Shown: positions 17,431 to 29,494, numbered from the stretch's first letter. The stretch is DNA of 64,000 bases from Ideonella benzenivorans (GCF_020387415.1 NZ_JAGWCB010000008.1:139690-203689), one strand, 5' to 3'. The notes: generated from the letters alone by a model not told the origin. Program-made: numbers and translations.

Positions 17431-18696
17431 TCACCCCAGGCTCAGTTCGGACTTCACCACGCGGCGGTAGAGGCCGTAAAGCACCAGCGTGGCGGCCAGC
17501 AGGATGGCGCCCAGCGCACAGGCCATGCCCCAGTTGATGTCCACGTTGGTGTACTGGGCGATGTAGTAGCTCAGCATCTGGTCATCGGCGCCGCCCAGCA
17601 GCGCGGGCGTCACGTAGTAGCCGATGGACAGGATGAACACCAGCAGGCCACCCGCACCCACGCCTGGCCAGGTCTGCGGCACATAGACGCGGAAGAAGGC
17701 CGCCAGCGGAGAGCTGCCCAGCGACACCGCGGCACGTTGATAGGTGCCGGGCACCGACTTCATCACGCTGTAGAGCGGCAGGATCATGAAGGGCAGCAGG
17801 ATGTGCACCATCGCCACGATCACGCCGACACGGTTGAACAGCAGGCTGAGGGGCTCGTTGATCACGCCGATGCCCATCAGGGCGCTGTTCACCAGGCCTT
17901 CGCGCTGCAGCAGCACGATCCACGCTGCCACCCGCACCAGGATGGAGGTCCAGAACGGCACCAGCACCAGGATCATCAGCACATTGGCCTGGCGCGGCGT
18001 CAGCGTGGAGAGCCAGTAGGCCAGCGGGTACCCCAGCACCAGGCACCAGACGGTGACCACGGCGCTGATCTCGAAGGTGCGCAGCAGGATGTCGACGAAC
18101 ACCCGTTGATCGGGCGCGACCTGCTCGATGCCGCCCTCGGGCTTGCGGTGCAGGTCCACGGCCGTCAGCAGGTAGTCCGGTGTCCAGCGGGAAGCGTTCT
18201 TGCCGATGGCCTGCCAGTACGGCAGTTCACCCCAGCGCGGGTCCAGGGCGAGCATCCGTTCCTTGACGGCCTCGGGGCTGAGCTGTTCCCCCAGGGGCAG
18301 GGCGCGGTAGGTGCCCATGATGAGGGAGCGCGAGCCGGGCAGCTCGGTGTTGAGCCGGCGGGCCAGGCCGCCGGCTTCCGAGCTGTCGCCCAGATGGCTC
18401 AGATCCTCGGCCAGCGCCGCATAGGCCGCTGCGGGCGGCAGATCCTGGCGTTTCCAGCCGGACAGGGCCTGGCCGGTGCGCGGCAGGGCGTCGGCCACCT
18501 CCGGGTTTTCGATCGCGCGCACCAGCAGCGCCCCGATGGGGACCAGCAAGGTCACCAGCAGGAACAGCAGCAGCGGCAGGGTGAGGGCGATGGCCGTCAC
18601 GCGGCGACGCCGCTCTGATCGGGCCAGGGCGCGGGTCAGTGCAGCTGCTCCCGCGGGCGGGAGTGCAGCAGCACTGGTCGAGGCTGTGACGGTCAT
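17431..18696 (-). CDS. ABC transporter permease (PotB-like) with a periplasmic insert
   Basis: A 421-residue permease with a first helix at about residues 33-62, then a hydrophilic segment of some 130 residues, then the usual permease core. The EAA-type loop is SLGSSPLAAFFRVYVPQTWPG. Classical PotB has about 285 residues, so the insert after helix 1 is the main difference; longer forms are common in this permease subfamily. It pairs with the permease at 16596-17426 as a heterodimer. The ATG at 18696 follows the binding-protein gene by 23 bp. Confidence 0.9.
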   Translation of the reverse strand: MTVTASTSAAALPPAGAAALTRALARSERRRRVTAIALTLPLLLFLLVTLLVPIGALLVRAIENPEVADALPRTGQALSGWKRQDLPPAAAYAALAEDLSHLGDSSEAGGLARRLNTELPGSRSLIMGTYRALPLGEQLSPEAVKERMLALDPRWGELPYWQAIGKNASRWTPDYLLTAVDLHRKPEGGIEQVAPDQRVFVDILLRTFEISAVVTVWCLVLGYPLAYWLSTLTPRQANVLMILVLVPFWTSILVRVAAWIVLLQREGLVNSALMGIGVINEPLSLLFNRVGVIVAMVHILLPFMILPLYSVMKSVPGTYQRAAVSLGSSPLAAFFRVYVPQTWPGVGAGGLLVFILSIGYYVTPALLGGADDQMLSYYIAQYTNVDINWGMACALGAILLAATLVLYGLYRRVVKSELSLG

Positions 18697-18719
18697 CGTG
18701 AACTCACCTCAGCGGCTGA

Positions 18720-19751
18720 TCATTGCGCGGCCCAGGAGGCGAAGCGCTTCTCCAGTGCCTCACCCTGGTCGGCCCAGAATGCGATGTCGAACTTCAGCGA
18801 GTCCTTGGCGTTGGCCGGCGAGGTCGGCAGCAGGGCCTGCACCTTGGCGTCCAGCTTGGCCAGGGCCTTGTTGTTGGTCGGGCCGTAGGAGATGTTGCGG
18901 GCGTACTCGGCCTGGGCATCCGGCGAAGCCGCCAGGGCGATGTACTTCATCGCCAGGTCCTTGTTGGGCGTGCCCTTCGGGATCACCCAGTAGTCCAGGT
19001 CGTAGATGCCGCCGGTCCAGGTGATCTTCAGGTTCTTGCCCTCGCGCTGCGCGGCGTCGATGCGGCCGTTGAAGGCCGTGGCCATCACCACGTCGCCGGC
19101 GACCAGGAACTGCGGCGGCTGGGCACCGGCTTCCCACCACTGGATGTTCGGCTTGAGCTCGGACAGCTTCTTGAAGGCGCGGTCCGCACCGGCCTTGGTG
19201 GCCAGCACCTTGTAGACGTCGGCCGGCTTCACGCCGTCGGCCATCAGCGCGAATTCCAGGTTGTAGCGGGCGCCCTTGCGCATCGCACGCTTGCCCGGGA
19301 ATTTCTTGACGTCCCAGAAGTCGGCCCAGGTCTTGGGCGGATGCTTGAGCTTGTCGCCGTCGTAGGCCATCACGGTGGACCAGACGAAGGCGCCCACGGC
19401 GCATTCACTGACCGCGGCCGGGACGAAGTCGGCCTTGTTGCCGACCTTGCTCCAGTCCATCTTCTCGAACAGGCCTTCATCGCAGCCGCGGGCAGCGTCC
19501 GGGCTCTCCACCTCAACCACGTCCCAGCTCACCTTCTTGGTTTCCACCATGGCCTTGATCTTGGCCTGCTCGCCGTTGTATTCGACCGAGACGATCTTCG
19601 TGCCGGTCTTCTTCTCGAACGGCTCGACATAGGCCTTCTTCTGGGCCGCGCCATTGGCACCGCCGAAGTTCACCACGGTGAGCTGGCTTTCGGCCAGTGC
19701 CGGCAGGGTGGCCAGCAGGGCGGCCGCAGCGGCCACGGAAATCTTGAACAT
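18720..19751 (-). CDS. ABC transporter substrate-binding protein (PotD-like)
   Basis: A 343-residue periplasmic binding protein with a signal peptide MFKISVAAAAALLATLPALA. It belongs to the spermidine/putrescine (PotD/PotF) type, with LTVVNFGGANGAAQKKAYVEPFEKKTG at the mature N-terminus region. I prefer the ATG at 19751 over 19757 because GGAG lies 8 bp before it but only 2 bp before the earlier ATG. Operon context favours GABA or a similar omega-amino acid as ligand. Confidence 0.91.
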   Translation of the reverse strand: MFKISVAAAAALLATLPALAESQLTVVNFGGANGAAQKKAYVEPFEKKTGTKIVSVEYNGEQAKIKAMVETKKVSWDVVEVESPDAARGCDEGLFEKMDWSKVGNKADFVPAAVSECAVGAFVWSTVMAYDGDKLKHPPKTWADFWDVKKFPGKRAMRKGARYNLEFALMADGVKPADVYKVLATKAGADRAFKKLSELKPNIQWWEAGAQPPQFLVAGDVVMATAFNGRIDAAQREGKNLKITWTGGIYDLDYWVIPKGTPNKDLAMKYIALAASPDAQAEYARNISYGPTNNKALAKLDAKVQALLPTSPANAKDSLKFDIAFWADQGEALEKRFASWAAQ

Positions 19752-19838
19752 ACGCATGTCTCCTGACAGGAGGGGTTGGGGAACTCAGGGAAGGTCGAGC
19801 GGAGAGTTCGTTTTTTCTTATGGATTCACGCTGCGCGT

Positions 19839-20921
19839 TCAGGCATAGACGCGCAGGTAGGGTGTGGCAATGTGCAGCCACACCGATTGCCCGGTCACGG
19901 GCTGCTCACCGCTGGAGAGCGGCAGCTTGACCGTGGCCTGGGCCTGGCCGGCGATGGCACATCGCAGGCGCAGGTGGTCACCGAAGTAGATGACATCGGT
20001 GATCGCGGCCTTGATCGTGTTGCCCTCATGCTCGGGGGGCGTGAACAAGGCCGTGATGCGTTCGGGGCGGACGGACGCCACCACCGAGGTGCCGGGGGGC
20101 ACATGGTTGACGTTGATGCCGCTCAGGCGTTCGCCGGTGGGCAGCACCATCTCGCAGGCATCGTGGGCGGAGGTGGCGGTGGTGCCGGTCAGCAGGGTGC
20201 TGTCGCCCACGAAGCCGGCGACGAAGCGGTTGGACGGGGTCTCGTAGAGGCGCTCGACCGCGTCGATCTGCTGGATCTCGCCGTCGTTGAACACCGCCAC
20301 GCGGTCGCTCATGGTCAGAGCCTCGCCCTGGTCGTGGGTGACGTAGACGAAGGTGATGCCCAACTGGCGGTGCAGCTCCTTGAGTTCGAGCTGCATGTGC
20401 TCGCGCAGCTGCTTGTCCAGTGCGCCCAGCGGCTCGTCCATCAGCACCAGCTGGGGCTGGAACACCAGGGCGCGGGCCAGCGCCACGCGCTGCTGCTGGC
20501 CGCCGGACAGCTGGGCGGGGTAGCGATCGCCCTTGCCGCCCAGCTGCACCATGTCCAGGGCCTTGGCCACACGCTGGGCGAGCTCGGCCTTGGGCAGCTT
20601 GCGCACCGTCAGCGGGTAGCCCACGTTGTCCGCCACGGTCATGTGGGGGAACAGCGCGTAGTTCTGGAACACCATCCCGAAGTTGCGCTTGTGCGGCGGG
20701 GTGCGGGTGATAGGCGCGCCATCCAACAGGATCTCGCCGGCCGTCGGGGATTCAAATCCCGCCAGCATCATCAGCGTGGTGGTCTTGCCGGAGCCGGACG
20801 GCCCCAGCAGGGACAGAAACTCGCCGCGCTGGATCTCGAGATCCAGGGAGCGGACCACCAGGCTCTGACCGTCATAGGTCTTCTGAACGCCGGCGAAACG
20901 GACCAGGGGGGGCGGACTCAT
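19839..20921 (-). CDS. ABC transporter ATP-binding protein (PotA-like)
   Basis: A 360-residue ATPase that powers the adjacent permeases. It has Walker [11 protein letters not shown] near residue 40, signature [14 protein letters not shown], Walker [13 protein letters not shown] and an H-loop (VTHDQ). A C-terminal TOBE-type regulatory domain (about 270-360) is present, as in PotA. It lies between gabT and the binding protein on the same strand, 87 bp upstream of the latter. Confidence 0.93.
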   Translation of the reverse strand: MSPPPLVRFAGVQKTYDGQSLVVRSLDLEIQRGEFLSLLGPSGSGKTTTLMMLAGFESPTAGEILLDGAPITRTPPHKRNFGMVFQNYALFPHMTVADNVGYPLTVRKLPKAELAQRVAKALDMVQLGGKGDRYPAQLSGGQQQRVALARALVFQPQLVLMDEPLGALDKQLREHMQLELKELHRQLGITFVYVTHDQGEALTMSDRVAVFNDGEIQQIDAVERLYETPSNRFVAGFVGDSTLLTGTTATSAHDACEMVLPTGERLSGINVNHVPPGTSVVASVRPERITALFTPPEHEGNTIKAAITDVIYFGDHLRLRCAIAGQAQATVKLPLSSGEQPVTGQSVWLHIATPYLRVYA

Positions 20922-21053
20922 GGTGTGCGGAACCCTCGAGCAGACTCGGTTGCAATGCCGTGGAAGGGGAGTGGCTCCCCGATCGGCGGACGGGGGCCCG
21001 AAACGGAGGCCGGGCCGGCCGCATCCCGCGGCCGGGCCCGGTGAATGCAGGTT

Positions 21054-22364
21054 TTAGGCCTGGCTGGCGGCCACGAGGGACTCTTCCAGCAGCTTCAGGC
21101 CTTCCTGCAGCAGGGCATCCGACGCGGTCAGCGGCACCAGCACGCGGATCACGTTGGCGTACACACCGCAGGACAGCAGCACCAGACCGCGCTGGATCGC
21201 CTCGGCGCAGACGCGCTTGGTCAGCTCGGCATCGGGCTGGTGCGGGTCGCCGTTCTTGCACAGCTCGATGGCCAGCATCGCGCCCAGACCGCGCACGTCG
21301 GCGATGCTCTTGTGGCGCTGGGCCATGGCCTTGAAGCCGGTGGTCAGCAGTTCGCCGATGGCCTTGGAGCGGTCCAGCAGCTTCTCTTCCTCGAACACGT
21401 CCAGCACGGCCAGCGCGGCGGCGCAGGCGATCGGGCTGCCGGCGTAGGTGCCGCCCAGGCCGCCGGGTTGCGGCTTGTCCATGATCTCGGCCTTGCCGAT
21501 CACCGCGGAGATGGGGAAGCCGCCACCGATGGACTTGGCCATGGTGATCAGGTCCGGCACCACCGGCCACTGTTCGCAGGCCAGCCAGGTGCCGGTGCGG
21601 CCGGCACCGGCCTGCACCTCGTCAGCGATCATCACGATGCCGTGCTGGTCACACAGCGCGCGCACCGCCTTCACGAATTCGAGCGGCGCCGCATAGAAGC
21701 CGCCTTCACCCTGGACCGGTTCCAGGATGATGGCCGCCACGCGCTCGGCCTCGACGTCGTACTTGAAGATGGCTTCGATCGAGGCGATGGCGTCGGCCAC
21801 GCTGACGCCATGCATCGCGTTGGGGTACTTGGCGTGGTAGATCTCGGCCGGGAAGGGACCGAAGCCGATCTTGTACGGGGCGACCTTGCCGGTCAGGCCC
21901 ATGGTCAGCAGGGTGCGGCCATGGAAGCCGCCGCCAAAGGCGATCACGGCCTGGCGCTTGGTGGCCGAGCGGGCGATCTTGATCGCGTTTTCCACGGCTT
22001 CGGCGCCGGTGGTCAGCAGGAAGGCCTTCTTGGCGAAGTTGCCGGGGGCCAGCGCCACCAGGCGCTCGCACAGTTCCACATAGGGCTCATAGGCCAGCAC
22101 CTGGAAGCAGGTGTGGTGGACCTTGTCGATCTGGGCTTTGACGGCGGCGGCCACCTTCGGGTGTTGGTGGCCGGTGTTCAGCACGGCGATGCCGCCCGAG
22201 AAATCGACATAGCGCTTGCCTTCCACGTCCCAGACTTCGGCGTTTTCGGCACGGTCGACAAACACGTTGTAGGTCTGTCCGACGCCGGCGGGCAGGATCG
22301 CCTGGCGGCGGGCCATCAGTTCGGCATTGGTCTGGGAAGATGTCTTGGACGAGTCGCGGGGCAT
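21054..22364 (-). CDS. gabT: 4-aminobutyrate aminotransferase
   Basis: This 436-residue class III PLP aminotransferase converts GABA and 2-oxoglutarate to succinate semialdehyde and glutamate. Key motifs are the PLP-contact FGGGFHGRTLLTMGL, the Asp motif IADEVQAGAGRTGTW and the Schiff-base Lys in TMAKSIGGG. The length fits GabT. The ATG at 22364 has AGGAGAG upstream. It is the first gene of the GABA operon, divergent from a MocR/GabR-like regulator across a 148-bp region. Confidence 0.95.
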   Translation of the reverse strand: MPRDSSKTSSQTNAELMARRQAILPAGVGQTYNVFVDRAENAEVWDVEGKRYVDFSGGIAVLNTGHQHPKVAAAVKAQIDKVHHTCFQVLAYEPYVELCERLVALAPGNFAKKAFLLTTGAEAVENAIKIARSATKRQAVIAFGGGFHGRTLLTMGLTGKVAPYKIGFGPFPAEIYHAKYPNAMHGVSVADAIASIEAIFKYDVEAERVAAIILEPVQGEGGFYAAPLEFVKAVRALCDQHGIVMIADEVQAGAGRTGTWLACEQWPVVPDLITMAKSIGGGFPISAVIGKAEIMDKPQPGGLGGTYAGSPIACAAALAVLDVFEEEKLLDRSKAIGELLTTGFKAMAQRHKSIADVRGLGAMLAIELCKNGDPHQPDAELTKRVCAEAIQRGLVLLSCGVYANVIRVLVPLTASDALLQEGLKLLEESLVAASQA

Positions 22365-22446
22365 GAAGAGTCTCTCCTGATCGGGCGGCGGGCACGGTGT
22401 CGGCCGCTGGAGGTCGATTCTGAGAGGCATGCCGTCGGCGCTACCA

Positions 22447-22501
22447 TGTACAGATCACGGCAAGACAGCTCAGTACTGTGCAGGTCCGTGAACCGGTACA
22501 C
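22447..22501. promoter_or_regulatory. Candidate MocR/GabR-type operator region
   Basis: Three GTAC-centred words (22448, 22473 and 22496) are spaced by 25 and 23 bp between gabT and its divergent regulator. GabR-family proteins bind spaced direct repeats in such intergenic regions. The words here are short and not identical beyond GTAC, so this is a hypothesis. Confidence 0.35.
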
Positions 22502-22512
22502 CTCTGCTGTCC

Positions 22513-23916
22513 ATGTTGTTGCAACTCAAGCCTTCTTCCACCACACCACTGGTCGCACAGATCGTGGACGGGGTGCGCACCCTCATTGCCGATGGGGAGT
22601 TGCGGCCAGGCACCAAACTACCCTCGATCCGGCAGTTTGCCCAGGTCCATGGCGTCAGTGTTTTCACTGTCGTCGAAGCGTATGACCGTTTGGTGGCAGT
22701 CGGCTTGCTGGTGTCGCGCCCGCACAGCGGTTTCTTCGTCAAGCGGCGCCAGGTGGGCGGGGCGGATGCCGGGGGAATCGAGCGGGTCGCCGGGGCGGAC
22801 TTTGACGCCAAGTGGTACCTCAGCCGCATCTTCGAGCATCGCCACCTCAACATGAAGGTGGGCTGCGGCTGGCTGCCCGGCGACTGGCTGTTCGAAGACG
22901 GCCTGCGCAAGGCCCTGCGGGCCATGGCGGCGGAGGAGGGCGAACTGGGCGGCTACGGCGATCCCAAGGGCTTTCGTCCCCTGCGGCAGCTGATCTGTGA
23001 ATCGATGGTGGAGCGTCAGGTCCAGGTGTGGCCGGAACATGTGCTGCTCACGCAGGGGTCCAGCCAGGGCCTGGACCTGGCCTTGCGGCGCCTGGTGCGG
23101 GCCGGCGACCCGGTGCTGGTGGACGATCCGGGCTACTCCAACCTGCTGTTTTCGCTGCGCTACCAGGGGGCCCAACTGCTGGGCGTGCCGCGCCTGCCGC
23201 GCGGCTATGACCTGGTCACGCTGGAGCGCCTGATCATCGAGCACAAGCCCAAGGTTTTCTTCACCCAGCCCCGGCTGCACAGCCCCACGGGCTCCGTGGC
23301 ACCGTTGGCCCATCTGCACCGGGTGCTGCAGCTGGCCGAGGCGCACGACCTGATCATTGTCGAGAACGACATCTATGCCGACCTGGACCCCGAGCCGCGC
23401 CCGTCGCTGGCCAGTCTGGATGAACTGCATCGCGTGATCACGGTGGGCAGCTATTCCAAGACCATCTCGCCGAACCTGCGTGTGGGCTACCTGATGGCCC
23501 ATCCGGACATGGTGGAGGACCTGGCCCAGCTGAAGATGGTGTCGGGCCTGACGAGCTCGGAACTGGGGGAGCGCCTGACCCACGGCGCCCTCACCGAGGG
23601 CCGCTGGCGCAAGCACCTGAAGAGCCTGCGCGAACGCCTTGCGGCCGCGCACGAACTGACGGCGGGCCGCCTGGTCGACCTGGGTTTCGAGCTCTTTAGC
23701 GAGCCCAAGGCCGGCATGTTCCTGTGGGCGCGCCATCCGGCGCTGCCCGACACGGTGGCCCTGTCCAACCAGGCGGCCGAGCAGGACATCATGCTTGGCC
23801 CGGGGCACCTGTTCACCTGTGACCTCACGCCCAACAACCCCTGGTTGCGCTTCAACGTGGCGTTCAGCCTGGAAGACCGGCTCTACAGCTTCCTGCGGGA
23901 ACAGCTGAAACGCTGA
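22513..23916 (+). CDS. MocR/GabR family transcriptional regulator
   Basis: A 467-residue protein. Residues about 10-75 are a GntR-type winged helix (GELRPGTKLPSIRQFAQVHG). Residues about 100-460 are a type I aminotransferase-like domain used as a PLP-dependent sensor, with the lysine in GSYSKTISPNLRVGY. In B. subtilis, GabR senses GABA and PLP to control gabT-gabD, and the divergent gabT operon here matches that arrangement. Start MLLQLKPSSTTPL at 22513. Confidence 0.92.
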   Translation: MLLQLKPSSTTPLVAQIVDGVRTLIADGELRPGTKLPSIRQFAQVHGVSVFTVVEAYDRLVAVGLLVSRPHSGFFVKRRQVGGADAGGIERVAGADFDAKWYLSRIFEHRHLNMKVGCGWLPGDWLFEDGLRKALRAMAAEEGELGGYGDPKGFRPLRQLICESMVERQVQVWPEHVLLTQGSSQGLDLALRRLVRAGDPVLVDDPGYSNLLFSLRYQGAQLLGVPRLPRGYDLVTLERLIIEHKPKVFFTQPRLHSPTGSVAPLAHLHRVLQLAEAHDLIIVENDIYADLDPEPRPSLASLDELHRVITVGSYSKTISPNLRVGYLMAHPDMVEDLAQLKMVSGLTSSELGERLTHGALTEGRWRKHLKSLRERLAAAHELTAGRLVDLGFELFSEPKAGMFLWARHPALPDTVALSNQAAEQDIMLGPGHLFTCDLTPNNPWLRFNVAFSLEDRLYSFLREQLKR

Positions 23917-24056
23917 TTGCTTACACCAAGTTGGTGGCGTGCGCCACCGGTTGGCGCAATGTCCCGCATAGTCGAGCACTGCACTTGGCGCCCAGAGTGC
24001 GCAAGATCGCGCCTGTCCCTTATCCCTTGTCAATGGATCACTGGAAGGAGCCCACC

Positions 24057-24305
24057 ATGCGTGAACACGTGTTGCAGCAAGTCCGTGCCGATGTCGCCAC
24101 CCTGACGGCCCAGCCCACCGAGGCGCTGGATGCCGATCAACTGCTGACGATGATCCAGCAGGGCATTGCCCATGAGCACGAACTGCGAACCCAGACGGCT
24201 GGCGGCGCCAGCACCCTGACGCTCAACGGCCTGCTCAATGCCGAGCTGAGCCTGCGGACCGGCGTCTTCGGCGAGAAGCGGCCCGCCTTCAAGGCCGAGT
24301 TCTGA
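24057..24305 (+). CDS. Hypothetical small protein (82 aa)
   Basis: A small acidic/neutral soluble protein that I do not recognise. It has no signal peptide or membrane helix. Residues about 1-45 look helical, followed by a Thr/Gly-rich stretch (TQTAGGASTLTLNGLLNAEL). The ATG at 24057 is preceded by AAGGAG with 6-bp spacing, which strongly supports translation. The last 17 bp overlap the convergent gene at 24289. It lies 140 bp after the MocR gene, probably with its own promoter. Confidence 0.65.
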   Translation: MREHVLQQVRADVATLTAQPTEALDADQLLTMIQQGIAHEHELRTQTAGGASTLTLNGLLNAELSLRTGVFGEKRPAFKAEF

Positions 24306-24774
24306 TCGCGGCCAGCGCGGCCAGGCCTGCGCGCGCATCGCCCACCACCAGGTGGGCCGCGCAGGCCAGCATCAGGTTGCGCGGCAGACCGAAATCCTCG
24401 ACGGCGCAGCCGGCGGCGTCCGTGGCGCCACCCATCTGCACCCGCAACGGGCGGCCATCGTCCAGGTAGCCCACCACCGGCTTGCCCAGCGCGGCGGCAA
24501 AGCCCACCTCGAAGGCCGTGCCTGAATCCGGCTCTGCGCCGCGGAAGTTGTTCAGGTTGGCCAGCACCGCGTCGGCTTGGCGGATCAGGCCCAGGTTGGC
24601 CTCGTAGATCCAGCGTGCGGCGGCAGCGCCCGCCAGCCCCGCCGGCAGGGCGTTGTCCAGCGGGTACAGCCCCGCCCAGCCTTGTTCGGCACACAGCGCT
24701 CTCAGGCGCTCGCCCCGGGCCAGGGCATCCGGGCGAAACACATCGAAGCCGGCGAGGTAGACCGTGGGCGTCAT
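24289..24774 (-). CDS. Nucleoside 2-deoxyribosyltransferase family protein
   Basis: A 161-residue protein of the nucleoside deoxyribosyltransferase fold. The N-terminal [13 protein letters not shown] and the central [21 protein letters not shown] are typical, with the Glu in FEVGFA the likely nucleophile. It may exchange bases on deoxynucleosides or hydrolyse a nucleotide for salvage. The ATG at 24774 begins the recognisable domain. It ends convergently, overlapping the small hypothetical gene by 17 bp, and is divergent from alaS. Confidence 0.85.
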   Translation of the reverse strand: MTPTVYLAGFDVFRPDALARGERLRALCAEQGWAGLYPLDNALPAGLAGAAAARWIYEANLGLIRQADAVLANLNNFRGAEPDSGTAFEVGFAAALGKPVVGYLDDGRPLRVQMGGATDAAGCAVEDFGLPRNLMLACAAHLVVGDARAGLAALAAIRTRP

Positions 24775-24869
24775 GCGCAGGGAGCCTGAGGTGGCGTGGT
24801 GAAGCGATCGCCGATTTTCGGCACCGCCGCATGCGCGGTCCACGCAGGCGCTGGCCCGGGGGCGGCTCC

Positions 24870-24875
24870 TATAAT
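24870..24875 (+). promoter_or_regulatory. Candidate -10 box (TATAAT) for alaS
   Basis: A perfect TATAAT lies 66 bp before alaS in the divergent region. No strong -35 hexamer is seen. It predicts a leader of about 60 nt. Confidence 0.5.
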
Positions 24876-24941
24876 GAAAGGTTCCATTTCTCCCCCGTCC
24901 GGGTTCTGAGCCGGGCGGGCTCACTTTCTCGAAAGTTCCGG

Positions 24942-27581
<2,640 letters not shown>

Positions 27582-27672
27582 TCACCGCGGGGGCAAAAGC
27601 CCCTGCGCCGGGTGGCCTCGGTGGGGGCGGCTTAGCATGCCGCCCGCCAACCACAACCTCCTGGAGACCGAG

Positions 27673-28191
27673 ATGTCGATCACCCTGGGCGCCACCGCGC
27701 TGCCCGTCTTCACCACCGCGCTGACCAACCTGGGCCATCTGCTGGACAAGGCCCGGGCCCACGCCGAGGCCCGTCAGTTCAGCCCCGACGTGTTCTGCAC
27801 GATGCGTTTCGCGCCGGACATGCTGCCCTTCACGGCCCAGATCCGCATCGCCTGCGACGCCGCCAAGAACGGCAGCGCGCGGCTGGCGGGCATCGAGGCG
27901 CCGAAGTTCGAGGACAAGGAAACCACCTTCGCCGAGCTGCGCGAGCGGGTGGCCAAGACCCTGGCCTGGCTGGCCACGCTGCAGCCGGCACCGATCGACG
28001 GCCGGGAGGCCGCCGAGATCACCTTTCCGGTGGGGCGCGAGGCCACCCGTACCCTGAGCGGCCAGGCCTATCTGCTGCACTGGGCCATTCCCAACCTGTT
28101 CTTCCACGTCACCACCGCCTACGACCTGCTGCGCCAGGCCGGCGTGCCGCTGGGCAAGGCTGACTATCTGGTCGGCCCCAACGCGGGCTGA
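27673..28191 (+). CDS. DUF1993 domain protein
   Basis: A 172-residue soluble protein of the DUF1993 family, which I recognise from FCTMRFAPDMLPFTAQIRIACD and the C-terminal LLHWAIPNLFFHVTTAYDLLR. The fold is probably a helical bundle related to DinB-like proteins. No enzymatic function is established. The ATG at 27673 has GGAG 8 bp upstream. It follows alaS by 91 bp, with a GC-rich imperfect hairpin but no T-run between. Confidence 0.85.
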   Translation: MSITLGATALPVFTTALTNLGHLLDKARAHAEARQFSPDVFCTMRFAPDMLPFTAQIRIACDAAKNGSARLAGIEAPKFEDKETTFAELRERVAKTLAWLATLQPAPIDGREAAEITFPVGREATRTLSGQAYLLHWAIPNLFFHVTTAYDLLRQAGVPLGKADYLVGPNAG

Positions 28192-28199
28192 GTCTGGGC

Positions 28200-29432
28200 T
28201 CAGTGCAGCTTGAGGCGGCCCGAGACGCGCCGCTGAAGCAGCCGCACCAGGGCCAGCACCATGGTGTCGACGGTGCCGATGATGGCGCGGTGGTGGTTCA
28301 GGTGCAGGGACATGTACATCCACTTCGCGATCAGCCCCTCGACGAAGAAGTTGCGACCTGAGAGCCCGCCCATCAGGTTGCCCACGCCCTTGTTCTCGCC
28401 CAGCGAGACCAGCGAGCCAAAGTCGCGGTATTGGAAGGGCGCGCTGACCGGACGTTCCTTCAGCAGGCCCAGCAGCACCTGCTTCAGGTAGCTGGCCTGC
28501 TGGTGGGCGGCCTGGGCCCGGGCCGGCACCAGGCGGCCGCTTTCCCATTCGCAGGCGGCGCAGTCGCCCATGGCGTAGACGCCCTCGGCCGAGCTGCGCA
28601 GCTGCGCATCCACCACGAACTGGTGGGCGCGGTTGGTGGTCAGCCCGAGGCGCTCGTTGCTGTCGGCCGCCTTGATGCCGGCCGCCCAGACGATCAGGTC
28701 GGCAGGGATGCGGCCTTTGTCTGTCACCAGCGCATCGGCCTCGATGGCTTGCACCCGGGTGCCGGTCAGCACCTTGACCTGCTTGCGCTGCAGGGCCACC
28801 TGGGCTTGCTGGGAGATCTTCTCGGGCAGGCCGGCCAGGATGCGCGGCGCGGCTTCGACGATGGTGATGTCCAGGCGGAAGCGCTGCTCTTTGCTCAGGC
28901 CCTCGGTCAGCTCCTGGTGGGCCTCGATCAGCTCGGCTGACAGCTCCACCCCGGTGGCGCCAGCGCCGACGATGGCCAGCGAGAGCAGCTTGTCCTCGGA
29001 AAACGCCGTGCGCACGAAGGCGGTGAGCAGGCGCTGGTGGAAGCGCTCGGCGTCCAGCGTCTGCTCCAGCACATAGGCATGCTCGGCGCCCGGGGTGCCG
29101 AAGAAGTTGGAGCCGCTGCCGATGGCCAGCACCAGCCAGCGGTAGCTGATGTGTCGTTCCGGCACCAGCACCTGTCCCTGGGCGTCCAGCACTGGTGCCA
29201 GCGTGATCTGGCGTTTCTGGGGGTCCAGGCCGCCCAGCTCACCCAGCGTGAAGCTGAAGTGGTTGCGCCGGGCCAGGGTGGTGTAGGACAGGCCCTCCTG
29301 ATGGGCATCGAGCGTGCCGGCGGCCACCTCGTGCAGGGTGGGCTTCCAGATGTGGAAGGAGGCGCGGTCGATCAGCAGGACCTTTTCCTGGCCGCCGGCG
29401 CCGCCGCCGACGATGACGATGTCGTAATGCAT
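28200..29432 (-). CDS. ndh: Type II NADH dehydrogenase with N-terminal internal deletion
   Basis: A 410-residue single-subunit NADH:quinone oxidoreductase. Recognisable parts are the FAD motif GGGAGG (9-14), IWKPTLHEVAAG, the NADH motif IVGAGATGVELSAEL, the second FAD contact VYAMGDCA and a C-terminal membrane-associating region ending GRLKLH as in E. coli Ndh. After GGGAGG only four residues (QEKV) precede LLIDR, where E. coli has about 19. The first Rossmann helix is therefore missing in frame. The rest of the frame is intact, so this is a short variant, a damaged gene or an assembly artefact. No good ribosome-binding site precedes the ATG at 29432. Confidence 0.85.
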   Translation of the reverse strand: MHYDIVIVGGGAGGQEKVLLIDRASFHIWKPTLHEVAAGTLDAHQEGLSYTTLARRNHFSFTLGELGGLDPQKRQITLAPVLDAQGQVLVPERHISYRWLVLAIGSGSNFFGTPGAEHAYVLEQTLDAERFHQRLLTAFVRTAFSEDKLLSLAIVGAGATGVELSAELIEAHQELTEGLSKEQRFRLDITIVEAAPRILAGLPEKISQQAQVALQRKQVKVLTGTRVQAIEADALVTDKGRIPADLIVWAAGIKAADSNERLGLTTNRAHQFVVDAQLRSSAEGVYAMGDCAACEWESGRLVPARAQAAHQQASYLKQVLLGLLKERPVSAPFQYRDFGSLVSLGENKGVGNLMGGLSGRNFFVEGLIAKWMYMSLHLNHHRAIIGTVDTMVLALVRLLQRRVSGRLKLH

Positions 29433-29494
29433 GGGGTGCGTGGGGAGTGCCAAGCGAAGGTTGGCAAGTCTCGCACCATGTCGGGCCCGCCGGA

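Noticed and set aside
27586-27612. Hairpin after alaS as a terminator
   Set aside because: The stem is imperfect and no T-run follows, so I did not list it.
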